A stretch of 64,000 bases of DNA from positions 18,501 through 82,500 of the forward strand of contig JADFQO010000003.1 of assembly GCA_022561775.1 (NCBI GenBank), written 5' to 3'. Of the stretch, positions 56,901 to 64,000 are shown one piece after another (within the stretch, counting starts at the first letter, position 1; each line of letters starts with the position of its first letter). Source of the DNA: Myxococcales bacterium. Its GTDB lineage: Bacteria; Myxococcota_A; UBA9160; SMWR01. The notes below the pieces were generated by a model, which was given only the letters and a program-made list of their open reading frames with translations, was not told the origin of the DNA and made no database searches. The position numbers were made by a program, and so were the translations under genes.

Positions 56901-57575
56901 CGCGAGAACGCACTGCTCGCGACCCTTCCCGTCGAGGAGAGGAAGAAGCGGCTCGAAGAAGTCCGCCGCAAGATCCAGAGTCTGGGTGACGTGAACCTCG
57001 GCGCGATCGAGGAGCAAGAGGAGCTGGGCGAGCGCTGGCGATTCCTCACCGAGCAGAAGGAAGACCTGGAGCGCACGCTCGCCACCCTTCGCGACGCCAT
57101 CCAGCGGATCAATCGCACCAGCCGGCGTCGCTTCAAGGAAACCTTCGAAGAGGTCAGCAAGCGCTTCTCGGAGAACTTTCCCCGGCTGTTCAACGGCGGC
57201 CGTGCGAGCTTGTCGCTGACCGACGCCGACGACCTTCTCGAGGCGGGCATCGACATCATGGCGATGCCTCCAGGCAAGCGCCTCCAGAACGTCAATCTGC
57301 TCTCGGGTGGCGAGAAGACGCTGACCGCAATCGCGCTGCTGGTTTCCGTATTCCAGGTTCGCCCCTCGCCGTTCTTCTTGCTCGACGAGGTCGATGCGTC
57401 GCTCGACGACGCCAATGTCGGCCGCTTCAACGACCTCGTTCGCGAGATGGCCAGCGGGTCGCAGTTCGTCGTGATCACCCACAACAAGCGCACCATCGAA
57501 GTCGCCGACGTCCTGTACGGCGTCACGATGGAGCGCAAAGGCGTGAGCAAGCTCGTCTCCGTAGAGATGCACTGA
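53916..57575 (+). CDS. smc: chromosome segregation ATPase SMC
   Basis: 1219 residues from GTG 53916 (GCGAGG 7 bases upstream). Head domain N-half: [16 protein letters not shown], Walker A [20 protein letters not shown]. Two long coiled coils flank a hinge (about 510-670; [32 protein letters not shown]). The C-half has signature [15 protein letters not shown] and Walker B [19 protein letters not shown]. A Pro/Glu/Ala-rich segment (about 950-985) near the C-terminal coil is an unusual linker. SMC with ScpA/B compacts and segregates chromosomes; scpA and scpB are not here. It is followed by ftsY. Confidence 0.96.
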   Translation: [1219 protein letters not shown]

Positions 57576-57642
57576 GCGGGGTGCTCTCTGGGCCCGTCGC
57601 GCGGGCCTGCCGCGGCTCTCTCGGCAGCTGCGAAAGGCCGCT

Positions 57643-58773
57643 ATGTTCCGGCGCGCGATGGAACAATCCCTGATCGCCATTCTCGAAGCCTGGGCGATTC
57701 GCAACCCGCTGTTGCTGGCTCTGCTCCTGGGCTCGATCGCTCTGGCCGTCGCCGGGGTAATCGGCTCTGCCTGGCGGTCCGGTCGGCGGTCGGTGGCCGC
57801 GGCTCCCGATCGCGAGTTCGAAACGCTCGCCGCGCCGGCCATCGAGCCCCCGGGTGCCGCGCGACTGCGCGATCGCTTACGACTGACCCGAGAGGGCCTG
57901 GTCGGTCGGGTCGGCCAGTTACTCGGAGGCCGAACCGTCGACACCCAGCTGCTCGATCAGCTGGAGGCGTTGCTCTTCGAGGCGGATCTAGGGGTTCAGA
58001 CGACGGATAGCCTGCTCGCGAAGGTTCGCTCGGACGCGCGCGGGGGCGACGCCGAAAAAGTGAAGAGCGTTCTCCGCGACGCGATCCTCGAAAAACTTCG
58101 ACGCGTCGAACCCGCCGCGGGGCTCGCTACGGCCGGGAGCCCCCATGTGATCCTCGTACTCGGTGTCAACGGCGCGGGAAAGACGACTTCCATCGGCAAG
58201 CTCGCCGCGCGCTACCTGGCCTCTGGACGCAGCGTGATCCTCGGGGCCGGCGACACCTTTCGCGCGGCCGCCATCGAGCAACTCGAGGTCTGGGGCGAGC
58301 GGACGGGCTGCGAGGTCATCGCCGGCCCGTCCGGCGGCGATCCGTCCGCGGTCGCGTTCGACACCGTCAAGGCGGCCGTAGCTCGGGGGATCGACGTCGC
58401 GATCATCGACACAGCGGGGCGTCTGCAGACCAAGCGTCCGCTGATGGAAGAGCTTGGCAAGATGGTGCGGGTGATCGGAAAGGGGCTCGCGGGCGCGCCC
58501 CACGAAGTCCTGCTGGTTCTCGATGCGACGACCGGGCAGAACGCGATTTCTCAGGCGCGGCTGTTTACCGAGGTCGCGGGCGTGACGGGCCTCGTCCTCA
58601 CCAAACTCGACGGAACCGCCAAGGGTGGCGTCCTGATCGGATTGGCAGACGCATTGGGAATACCGGTCAAATTCGTCGGCGTCGGCGAGGCCGCCGAGGA
58701 TCTTTGCGATTTTTCAGCGGACGAGTTTGTCGAAGCGTTGTTCGAGGGAGCGACGGTCCCAGAAACGCCCTGA
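57643..58773 (+). CDS. ftsY: signal recognition particle receptor FtsY
   Basis: 376 residues from ATG 57643 (ATG 57658 is an alternative). An N-terminal TM helix (about 15-45; [19 protein letters not shown]) replaces the acidic A domain of E. coli FtsY. The NG domain has G1 [30 protein letters not shown]3 [16 protein letters not shown] and G4 [10 protein letters not shown], then [20 protein letters not shown]. It docks ribosome-SRP complexes at the membrane. smc-ftsY adjacency is common in bacteria. It begins 67 bases after smc. Confidence 0.96.
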   Translation: MFRRAMEQSLIAILEAWAIRNPLLLALLLGSIALAVAGVIGSAWRSGRRSVAAAPDREFETLAAPAIEPPGAARLRDRLRLTREGLVGRVGQLLGGRTVDTQLLDQLEALLFEADLGVQTTDSLLAKVRSDARGGDAEKVKSVLRDAILEKLRRVEPAAGLATAGSPHVILVLGVNGAGKTTSIGKLAARYLASGRSVILGAGDTFRAAAIEQLEVWGERTGCEVIAGPSGGDPSAVAFDTVKAAVARGIDVAIIDTAGRLQTKRPLMEELGKMVRVIGKGLAGAPHEVLLVLDATTGQNAISQARLFTEVAGVTGLVLTKLDGTAKGGVLIGLADALGIPVKFVGVGEAAEDLCDFSADEFVEALFEGATVPETP

Positions 58774-58798
58774 AGGATTTGACGGTGAAGCTTTGAAG

Positions 58799-60292
58799 AT
58801 GACGCGATTCGCGATGGCGCTCGATCAGGGAACGACTTCATCCCGGGCCATTCTTTTCGAGCGCGACGGGAGCATCGCAGCGCTCGATCAGGTCGAATTT
58901 CCGCAGTACTTCCCCAAGCCCGGCTGGGTCGAGCACGATCCGCTGGAGATCTGGGAGAGCCAGCTTCGAGCCGCGCGCGGCGTTCTCGCCAAGGCGCGCG
59001 CCCAGGCCGGCGAGGTCGCGGCCATCGGGATCACCAACCAGCGGGAGACGACGGTCGTCTGGGATCGAGCGACCGGCGAGCCGATCCATCCGGCGATCGT
59101 CTGGCAGTCGCGGCAGACCGCCGCGATCTGCGACGAACTGAGATCCCGAGGCCTCGAGGACGAGGTTCGCAAGCGCACCGGTCTCGTACTCGACGCCTAC
59201 TTCTCGGCCACAAAGGTACGCTTCATTCTCGACGCGGTAGACGGCGCTCAGCAGCGGGCCGAGCGCGGTGAGCTCGCGTTCGGGACGATCGACAGCTGGC
59301 TGCTCTACAAACTCACCGGCGGACGGGTTCACGCGACGGAAGTCTCCAACGCCTCGCGGACGCTGCTCTACAACATCCACGAGCGCCAATGGGACGATCT
59401 GCTGTTGGGCGAATTGCGGATTCCCCGCGCGATGCTTCCTGAAGTACGCGACAGCAGCGGGAACTTCGGGGTCACGGAATCCGAGTGGTTCGGCGCTGAG
59501 ATTCCGATTACGGGAGTTGCAGGAGACCAGCAGGCCGCGCTCTTCGGTCAGGGCTGCACGGCGCCCGGCCTCGCGAAGAATACCTATGGGACCGGCTGTT
59601 TTCTGCTGATGAACACCGGGGGGGATGCGCACGCCTCGAGTACCGGTCTGATTACCACGATGGCCTGGTCGATCGGCGGCCGGGTCGAATACGCGCTCGA
59701 GGGCAGCGTGTTCGTTGCGGGAGCCGCCGTGCAGTGGCTGCGCGACGGCATCGGCTTGATTCGCGAGGTGCGCGATTCGGAGGCCGCCGCGAAGTCCGTC
59801 GAAGATACCGGTGGTGTCTACCTGGTACCCGCATTCGTGGGACTCGGTGCACCCTATTGGGACGAGCGAGCCCGGGGGACCATCGTCGGGATCACGCGCG
59901 GGACGACTCGCGATCACATCGTGCGGGCGGCGTTGGAGTCGATTGCGTATCAGACCCGGGACGTGGTGGAATGCTTTCGTGCGGATTCTGGGCTCGAACT
60001 CGACGTGCTGCGCGTCGATGGGGGAGCTGCGACGAACGATTTTCTCATGCAATTTCAGGCCGACATCCTGGGTGTGTGCATCGAGAGACCGCCGCTGCTC
60101 GAAGTCACGGCGTTGGGCGCCGCGCTGCTCGCGGGTCTCGCTGTCGGGTTCTGGTCCGATCGCGCGGAACTCGGATCGACAGGTGGGCGCGCGCAGGTCT
60201 TCGAGCCGACCCTCGGTGCCGAACGACGCGAGGTGCTCTACGCAGGCTGGAAGAGGGCGGTCGAGCGCTCCCGAAATTGGGACGAGGCCTAG
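58799..60292 (+). CDS. glpK: glycerol kinase
   Basis: 497 residues from ATG 58799. FGGY family: [96 protein letters not shown] and [19 protein letters not shown]. It phosphorylates glycerol to glycerol-3-phosphate. It starts 25 bases after ftsY, and a glycerophosphodiesterase follows 4 bases later, giving a small glycerol/G3P unit. glpF and glpD are not in the window. Confidence 0.96.
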   Translation: MTRFAMALDQGTTSSRAILFERDGSIAALDQVEFPQYFPKPGWVEHDPLEIWESQLRAARGVLAKARAQAGEVAAIGITNQRETTVVWDRATGEPIHPAIVWQSRQTAAICDELRSRGLEDEVRKRTGLVLDAYFSATKVRFILDAVDGAQQRAERGELAFGTIDSWLLYKLTGGRVHATEVSNASRTLLYNIHERQWDDLLLGELRIPRAMLPEVRDSSGNFGVTESEWFGAEIPITGVAGDQQAALFGQGCTAPGLAKNTYGTGCFLLMNTGGDAHASSTGLITTMAWSIGGRVEYALEGSVFVAGAAVQWLRDGIGLIREVRDSEAAAKSVEDTGGVYLVPAFVGLGAPYWDERARGTIVGITRGTTRDHIVRAALESIAYQTRDVVECFRADSGLELDVLRVDGGAATNDFLMQFQADILGVCIERPPLLEVTALGAALLAGLAVGFWSDRAELGSTGGRAQVFEPTLGAERREVLYAGWKRAVERSRNWDEA

Positions 60293-60296
60293 GCCG

Positions 60297-61040
60297 TTGC
60301 ACCCTTCGCAGCCGCTGGTCATCGCGCATCGCGGTGCCTCAGGCTATCGCCCGGAGAACACGCTTTCCGCTTTCCAGTTGGCCGTCGATCAACGCGCCGA
60401 CATGATCGAAATCGATCTGCACCTCTCGCGTGACGACGCCATCGTCGTCCGCCACGCTGGGGATCTCGCAAGCCTCGGCCTTCAGCGCGAGCTTCGCGCG
60501 ACGGATCTCGCGCAAATTCGAAGCCTCGACGCGGGAGAGGGCGAGAAGATTCCGACGCTGGTCGAGGTGCTCGACCGATTCGGATCGGAGATCGCGTTCA
60601 ACCTGGAGATCAAGAGCAGTTCAGATGGCGCGTATCCGGGCCTCGAGGCGGCTGCGCTTCGCGCCGTGGAAGGTCGAGGGCTGCTCGCGTCGACACTCTT
60701 CTCTTCCTTTTGCGACGATATTCTCGGACGGCTGCGCGCGTTGTCTTCGGAAGCGAGGTTGGCCGTTCTGGTTTCGGCGCGCCGACCCGCGGGAGCGCTC
60801 GGGCGTGCCCGGGCGGTTGGCGCCGAGGCTGTCAATCCCTGGTTTGGGCTCGCCAACGCGGATTGGATCGATGTCGCGCACGCCGAAGGATTCGCTGTGT
60901 ATCCGTATACGGTCGACGAGCCGACGGAACTACGCAGGTGCCTCGAAGCCGAGGTTGACGGGCTCTTTACCAATTACCCCGATCGACTTCGCGAACTGGT
61001 GGGCGCTTCGCTCCCACAATCCCAGCGTTCGTTTGACTGA
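60297..61040 (+). CDS. ugpQ: glycerophosphodiester phosphodiesterase
   Basis: 247 residues from TTG 60297, 4 bases after the glpK stop; the frame is open upstream inside glpK. GDPD motifs: LVIAHRGASGYRPENTLSAF, ADMIEIDLHLSRDDAIVVRH, IPTLVEVLDRF, FNLEIKSS and GLFTNYPDRL. Catalytic HRG...EN...E-D..H residues are present. It hydrolyses glycerophosphodiesters to G3P and alcohol, supplying the same pool as GlpK. No signal peptide, so it is cytoplasmic, UgpQ-type. Confidence 0.93.
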   Translation: MHPSQPLVIAHRGASGYRPENTLSAFQLAVDQRADMIEIDLHLSRDDAIVVRHAGDLASLGLQRELRATDLAQIRSLDAGEGEKIPTLVEVLDRFGSEIAFNLEIKSSSDGAYPGLEAAALRAVEGRGLLASTLFSSFCDDILGRLRALSSEARLAVLVSARRPAGALGRARAVGAEAVNPWFGLANADWIDVAHAEGFAVYPYTVDEPTELRRCLEAEVDGLFTNYPDRLRELVGASLPQSQRSFD

Positions 61041-61118
61041 TCGCAACGCAGTTTGACCGGGCCTTTCTGTCGCCTTCCGGCTCGCCTGATTCGGTCGGTT
61101 CTTTCTTCGACAATCGCT

Positions 61119-61147
61119 TGACGTATTCCATCGGTCCTCGGTAGGAT
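61119..61147 (+). promoter_or_regulatory. sigma-70-type promoter before the zapB-like/zapA genes
   Basis: TTGACG (61119-61124), 17-base spacer, TAGGAT (61142-61147). Both boxes are close to consensus. The expected start near 61154 leaves a leader of about 18 bases before the ATT at 61172, with GGGGGA in it. The 130 bases from ugpQ hold no other feature. Confidence 0.65.
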
Positions 61148-61171
61148 CGCAGCACAACGGGGGACCTCTTC

Positions 61172-61432
61172 ATTTCCAGAGCAGCCTCGAAATCCAGCGA
61201 CTTTGATCGACTCGAGCGCGCGATCCGGGCGCTGGTCGAATCACACGACCTGCTCCGCGTGGAAAATGCGGGGCTGCGGACCGCACTCGTCGAGGGCGGA
61301 CAGCGCATCCGGGCCCTCGATTCGGAATTGATTGCCGCGAACCAGCGGCGGCAGGACGCCTACAAGCGCATCGGCGAGTTGATCGCTCACCTCGATCAAC
61401 TCGACGCGCAGTTCGCGGAGGACGGCGAGTAG
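61172..61432 (+). CDS. small coiled-coil ZapB-like cell-division protein, no standard start codon
   Basis: The frame ending at TAG 61430-61432 is open from 61145 and reads FDRLERAIRALVESHDLLRV, ENAGLRTALVEGGQRIRALD and QRRQDAYKRIGELIAHLDQL, a leucine/heptad coiled coil of ZapB type, one base before zapA. There is no ATG, GTG or TTG anywhere in the frame upstream. ATT at 61172 has a GGGGGA about 7 bases before it and lies just after a promoter, so it is the best start, giving 86 residues. The zapB-like/zapA pair is conserved in deltaproteobacteria. The coding call is strong; the ATT start is inferred. Confidence 0.75.
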   Translation: MSRAASKSSDFDRLERAIRALVESHDLLRVENAGLRTALVEGGQRIRALDSELIAANQRRQDAYKRIGELIAHLDQLDAQFAEDGE

Positions 61433-61749
61433 TGTCCACCAAGCCGGTCGTCACGGTCACGATAAGGGGCCAGGAATTTCGGATCCGAACGGACGACGAC
61501 GAAGCCTCACTGCAGCGGGTCGCCAAGTACCTCGACGACACCATGGCGACGATTGAAAAGAAGACCGGCACCGTCGATTCCCTGCAGCTGGCCCTGCTGT
61601 CGGCGCTGAATCTCGCCCGCGAACTCGTCGAGCTTCGCGAGCGTGGCGGTGCACAGGGACTGCCTGCCGCGGGCGTTGATCCGGTTCGCTTCGAGTCGCT
61701 GATCGACCTCGCGGAGTCAGCGCTCGAGGCCCACGCGGTCGGGCAATAG
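61432..61749 (+). CDS. zapA: cell division protein ZapA
   Basis: 105 residues from GTG 61432, which shares one base with the preceding TAG. ZapA pattern: VTVTIRGQEFRIRTDDDEAS, LQRVAKYLDDTMATIEKKTG, LQLALLSALNLARELVELRE. ZapA bundles FtsZ filaments at the division ring, with ZapB-type proteins as partners. A 6S RNA (ssrS) often lies between zapA and the next gene in proteobacteria, but only 27 bases remain here, so it is not present at this spot. Confidence 0.92.
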   Translation: MSTKPVVTVTIRGQEFRIRTDDDEASLQRVAKYLDDTMATIEKKTGTVDSLQLALLSALNLARELVELRERGGAQGLPAAGVDPVRFESLIDLAESALEAHAVGQ

Positions 61750-61776
61750 TCGGGCGCGCGTTCTATGGTGAGGGCG

Positions 61777-62373
61777 ATGTCCTCCCAGCTCATGGAGTCC
61801 AAGCGCCGACTGCGTCGGCAGATGTCGCGGCTGCGAAAAGACGTCACAGCCGCGGATTCCGCGCGGGCGGGCGAGGCAGCCGCAAGCGCGTTGATCGATC
61901 TGGGATTGGCGAGGCGCGCCAAGCGGATCGCGCTCTACGCGGCTCTTCCCTACGAGCTTCCCACGCGACCCCTGTTCGACGCGGTCGTTGAGAAAGGCGG
62001 TGCTGCGCTTCTGCCTCGCACCGCAGATCCGCCCGGGCTCGAATTTTTCGCCGTGGAGCACTGGGAGGACCTTCGCCCGGGCGCGTTCGGCGTGTTGGAG
62101 CCCCAGAATGACGGGGCCGCGGTTTGCCTGATGCCCGGCGATCTGGTGGTGGTGCCGGGGGTCGCGTTCGATGAAGACGGTTACCGTCTAGGCCACGGCA
62201 AGGGCTACTACGATCGCGCGTTCGCGACCGAACTCGGCGACGTTCCCACTCTCGTGGGCTTCGGTTACGAATTCCAGATTGTGGACGCCGTTCCCCACGA
62301 CCACAGGGATCGCCAGATGGATGCCATCGTTACCGATCAAAAGGTTCGGGATTGCTCGGGGTGTCTCCGATGA
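61777..62373 (+). CDS. 5-formyltetrahydrofolate cyclo-ligase
   Basis: 198 residues from ATG 61777 with GTGAGG upstream; ATG 61765 is an alternative. Motifs: [72 protein letters not shown] and GYYDRAFA. It converts 5-formyl-THF to 5,10-methenyl-THF with ATP. The zapA-cyclo-ligase order (as in E. coli ygfA) is conserved. It overlaps tyrS by ATGA. Confidence 0.94.
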   Translation: MSSQLMESKRRLRRQMSRLRKDVTAADSARAGEAAASALIDLGLARRAKRIALYAALPYELPTRPLFDAVVEKGGAALLPRTADPPGLEFFAVEHWEDLRPGAFGVLEPQNDGAAVCLMPGDLVVVPGVAFDEDGYRLGHGKGYYDRAFATELGDVPTLVGFGYEFQIVDAVPHDHRDRQMDAIVTDQKVRDCSGCLR

Positions 62374-63599
62374 GCGACCGGACCCTCGCGCGCGAAGCTG
62401 CGCGGCAGCTGGACGTGATGCGCGAGGGCGCCGTGGCGTTCCACGGCGAGGAAGAGCTCCGGCTAAGGCTGATCGTCGCGTTGAAAGAACAGCGCCCGCT
62501 GCGAATCAAGCTCGGGATGGATCCCTCGACGCCGGACCTCCACATCGGACATACGGTCGTCCTGAATAAACTCACCAGGATCCAAGAGCTCGGCCACACT
62601 CCGATCTTCCTGATCGGGGATTTTACGGCCCGCATCGGAGATCCGTCCGGAAAGAACAAAACGCGCCCGGCGTTGGACGTCGACACCGTCGAGCGCAACG
62701 CAAAAACCTATGTCGAACAGGTTGGGCGGATTCTGGACGTCGAAAACGCGGAGGTGCGATTCAATAGCGAGTGGATCGAGGATCTGTCCTCTGCCGATTT
62801 CGTTCGCCTATGCTCGCACTACACGGTCGCCCGGATGCTCGAGCGCGACGATTTCGCGCAGCGCTACGCGGCAAACGAGCCGATCTCCGTCCACGAATTT
62901 CTCTATCCCTTGATTCAGTCCTACGACTCCGTGGCGCTGTGCGCCGACGTCGAACTCGGGGGCACGGATCAGACCTTCAATCTGCTGATGGGGCGCGAGA
63001 TCCAGCGCGACTACGGCCAGCCCCCCCAGGCGGTCATCACCCACCCGCTGCTGGTGGGCAGCGATGGCGCCAAGATGTCGAAGAGCCTCGGAAACGGGAT
63101 CGGTATCAGCGATCGGCCCGACGAGATGTTCGGCAAGGTGATGAGTGTTTCCGACACGCTCATGCTCGAGTACTACGACCTGCTCCACGACGGCCGCTGG
63201 GAGGCGCTGAAGCGCCTCCGCGAGGCGCTCGGACGGGGCGAGAGCGGCCCGATGGAATTCAAGCTGGGCCTCGCCCGGGCCCTCGTGGAGCGGTTTGCAG
63301 GGGCCGAAGCCGCTCGCGAGGCCGCGGAGCAGTTCCGAAACGTCGTTCAGGACAAGCGGACTCCGAAGGATCTCGAGGAGGTGCGCTGCGAGACCGGCCC
63401 TGGGGGAGAAATCGGCCTCGTGGAGCTCCTGGAGCGCTTGGAACTGGTCGCCTCCCGCAGCGAGGCGCGGCGCCTGGTCGGCCAGAAGGCGGTGCGCGTC
63501 GACGGTGAGGTCGTCGCAGACCCGACGCTGCGGCTGTCGGCTGGCTGCTACCTGTTGAAGGTCGGGAAAAGGCGCTTTGCTCGGGTTCGACTGATCTGA
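62370..63599 (+). CDS. tyrS: tyrosyl-tRNA synthetase
   Basis: 409 residues from ATG 62370, overlapping the cyclo-ligase stop. HIGH motif [55 protein letters not shown] and KMSKS motif [14 protein letters not shown]. The C-terminal S4-like domain has [27 protein letters not shown]. It charges tRNA-Tyr. It is the last protein gene before the rRNA operon; no clear terminator separates them. Confidence 0.97.
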   Translation: MSDRTLAREAARQLDVMREGAVAFHGEEELRLRLIVALKEQRPLRIKLGMDPSTPDLHIGHTVVLNKLTRIQELGHTPIFLIGDFTARIGDPSGKNKTRPALDVDTVERNAKTYVEQVGRILDVENAEVRFNSEWIEDLSSADFVRLCSHYTVARMLERDDFAQRYAANEPISVHEFLYPLIQSYDSVALCADVELGGTDQTFNLLMGREIQRDYGQPPQAVITHPLLVGSDGAKMSKSLGNGIGISDRPDEMFGKVMSVSDTLMLEYYDLLHDGRWEALKRLREALGRGESGPMEFKLGLARALVERFAGAEAAREAAEQFRNVVQDKRTPKDLEEVRCETGPGGEIGLVELLERLELVASRSEARRLVGQKAVRVDGEVVADPTLRLSAGCYLLKVGKRRFARVRLI

Positions 63600-63637
63600 T
63601 TTTCTCCCCAAGGGGCGCTCTATCCCATCGAGGGCCC

Positions 63638-63666
63638 TTGACCGCTCTCAGCCCGCGACGTAAATT
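63638..63666 (+). promoter_or_regulatory. rRNA operon promoter
   Basis: TTGACC (63638-63643), 17-base spacer, TAAATT (63661-63666), followed by a short GC-rich discriminator (CTTGCCCCGGC). This near-consensus promoter lies about 275 bases before the mature 16S end, as expected for a leader with processing and antitermination sites. Confidence 0.8.
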
Positions 63667-63766
63667 CTTGCCCCGGCACGATTTTGTAGGCACCTCGGGC
63701 AGTTGAGTCGATCCCGGGTGCTTTTTCGCCTGCGATGCCCGAAACAGGTATCGCCAGGCTTCAACG

Positions 63767-63786
63767 GTTCTTTGAAAACTGAATAG
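63767..63786 (+). promoter_or_regulatory. rRNA leader boxA-like / antitermination region
   Basis: GTTCTTTGAAAACTGAATAG resembles the leader element seen before many bacterial 16S genes, where it contributes to Nus-factor antitermination and processing. It lies 100 bases after the promoter and is followed by three hairpins. Confidence 0.5.
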
Positions 63787-63796
63787 CGTGCGGTCC

Positions 63797-63928
63797 ATCG
63801 GGTTTGGAAAGCCCGATCGGATGGTTGGAGCAACAAATTTCCACAACGACAGCACCTCGAACACCCTCGTGTTCAGGGTGCTGTGCAACTCCGAACAATC
63901 CGATGTGTGTTCCGTAAGTGCACACATC
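63797..63928 (+). other. three hairpins in the 16S rRNA leader
   Basis: Inverted repeats: ATCGGG/CCCGAT (63797-63802 with 63812-63817); AGCACC and GAACAC with GTGTTC and GGTGCT (63851-63882, an extended stem); GATGTGTG/CACACATC (63902-63909 with 63921-63928), the last just before the mature 16S end. Such stems are common in rRNA leaders and may include part of the RNase III processing stem, whose other half would lie after 16S, outside the window. Confidence 0.6.
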
Positions 63929-63940
63929 AGAGTACAGTTC

Positions 63941-64000
63941 AAACTGGAGAGTTTGATCCTGGCTCAGAACGAACGCTGGCGGCGTGCTTAAGACATGCAA
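63941..64000 (+). rRNA. rrs: 16S ribosomal RNA, 5' end (partial)
   Basis: The sequence contains AGAGTTTGATCCTGGCTCAG, the universal 16S 5' primer site, followed by GAACGCTGGCGGCGTGCTTA and ACATGCAA, all typical of bacterial 16S positions about 8-65. The mature 5' end is placed near 63941 by comparison with the usual distance to AGAGTTTGAT. The gene runs off the window. Confidence 0.98.

Noticed and set aside
57580..57630. GC-rich inverted repeats (GGGCCC.../CTGCCG...CGGCAG) as an smc terminator
   Set aside because: No T-run follows and ftsY begins within 20 bases, so they are as likely chance in GC-rich DNA.
53850..57944. A very long open frame on the minus strand across smc and the start of ftsY
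   Set aside because: It is antisense to smc, whose motifs are all intact on the + strand. The long antisense frame is due to high GC at third codon positions; no domain is recognisable in it.

Overview
The window is a 64 kb stretch of GC-rich chromosome from a diderm (Gram-negative) bacterium. It carries outer-membrane biogenesis genes (bamA, skp, lolCD, lnt, lptE), a large chemosensory cluster with HEAT-repeat and zinc-ribbon accessory proteins, a RemA/DUF370 gene beside gmk, PATAN and TPR proteins, and an exosortase. Together these suggest a deltaproteobacterial, Myxococcota-like lineage, but nothing here fixes the taxon. The last 60 bases are the 5' end of a 16S rRNA gene, which could be used to place it. 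There are no insertion sequences, integrases, CRISPR arrays or tRNA genes. Genes are densely packed with many ATGA/GTGA overlaps, and GTG or TTG starts are common.

Layout. (1) 1-10196: a chemosensory operon on the + strand: end of a CheA/CheW-type gene, two cheW, a six-TM methyl-accepting protein, a zinc-ribbon/receiver protein, a HEAT-repeat protein, cheR, cheB, a GAF protein and a CheY-like regulator. (2) 10392-12236: lptE-holA, then rpsT on the minus strand with its own promoter. (3) 12390-23823: one long operon of nine genes: a TPR/zinc membrane protein, a PATAN protein, phoH (apparent CTG start), ybeY, lnt, prfB (programmed frameshift), lysS, an extended lolC/E permease and lolD. (4) 23981-28940: bamA with an unusual N-terminus, skp, and an lpxK homologue that has lost its P-loop lysine. 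(5) 29157-33177: yicC-remA-gmk-spoT, without rpoZ between gmk and spoT. (6) 33343-36036: a bufferin-type metallophore operon (yceI-bufA-bufB-bufC) behind an ECF-sigma-like promoter. (7) 36267-43048: an exosortase-EpsI fusion, a small secreted protein, a cysteine-rich PEP-CTERM protein and a TPR-CHAT protein without its protease dyad. (8) 43155-49282, minus strand: a crotonase, a queuosine-precursor transporter, a glycosyltransferase-like TPR protein, an FAD oxidoreductase and purM. (9) 49342-53710: a TIGR04283-type glycosyltransferase and a heterodimeric ABC exporter. (10) 53916-63599: smc, ftsY, glpK, a glycerophosphodiesterase, a zapB-like gene with no standard start codon, zapA, 5-formyl-THF cyclo-ligase and tyrS. 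(11) 63600-64000: rRNA promoter, leader hairpins and the start of 16S rRNA.

The most distinctive region is 33-43 kb. A predicted copper-responsive RiPP operon is followed by a self-contained surface-sorting block, in which an exosortase sits next to a PEP-CTERM substrate and a large secreted TPR protein whose CHAT domain looks catalytically dead. Other points worth checking are two genes that seem to use non-standard start codons (phoH CTG, zapB-like ATT), the LpxK homologue without a P-loop lysine, the N-terminal fusions on BamA and LolC/E, and a 63-bp tandem repeat upstream of the PEP-CTERM block.
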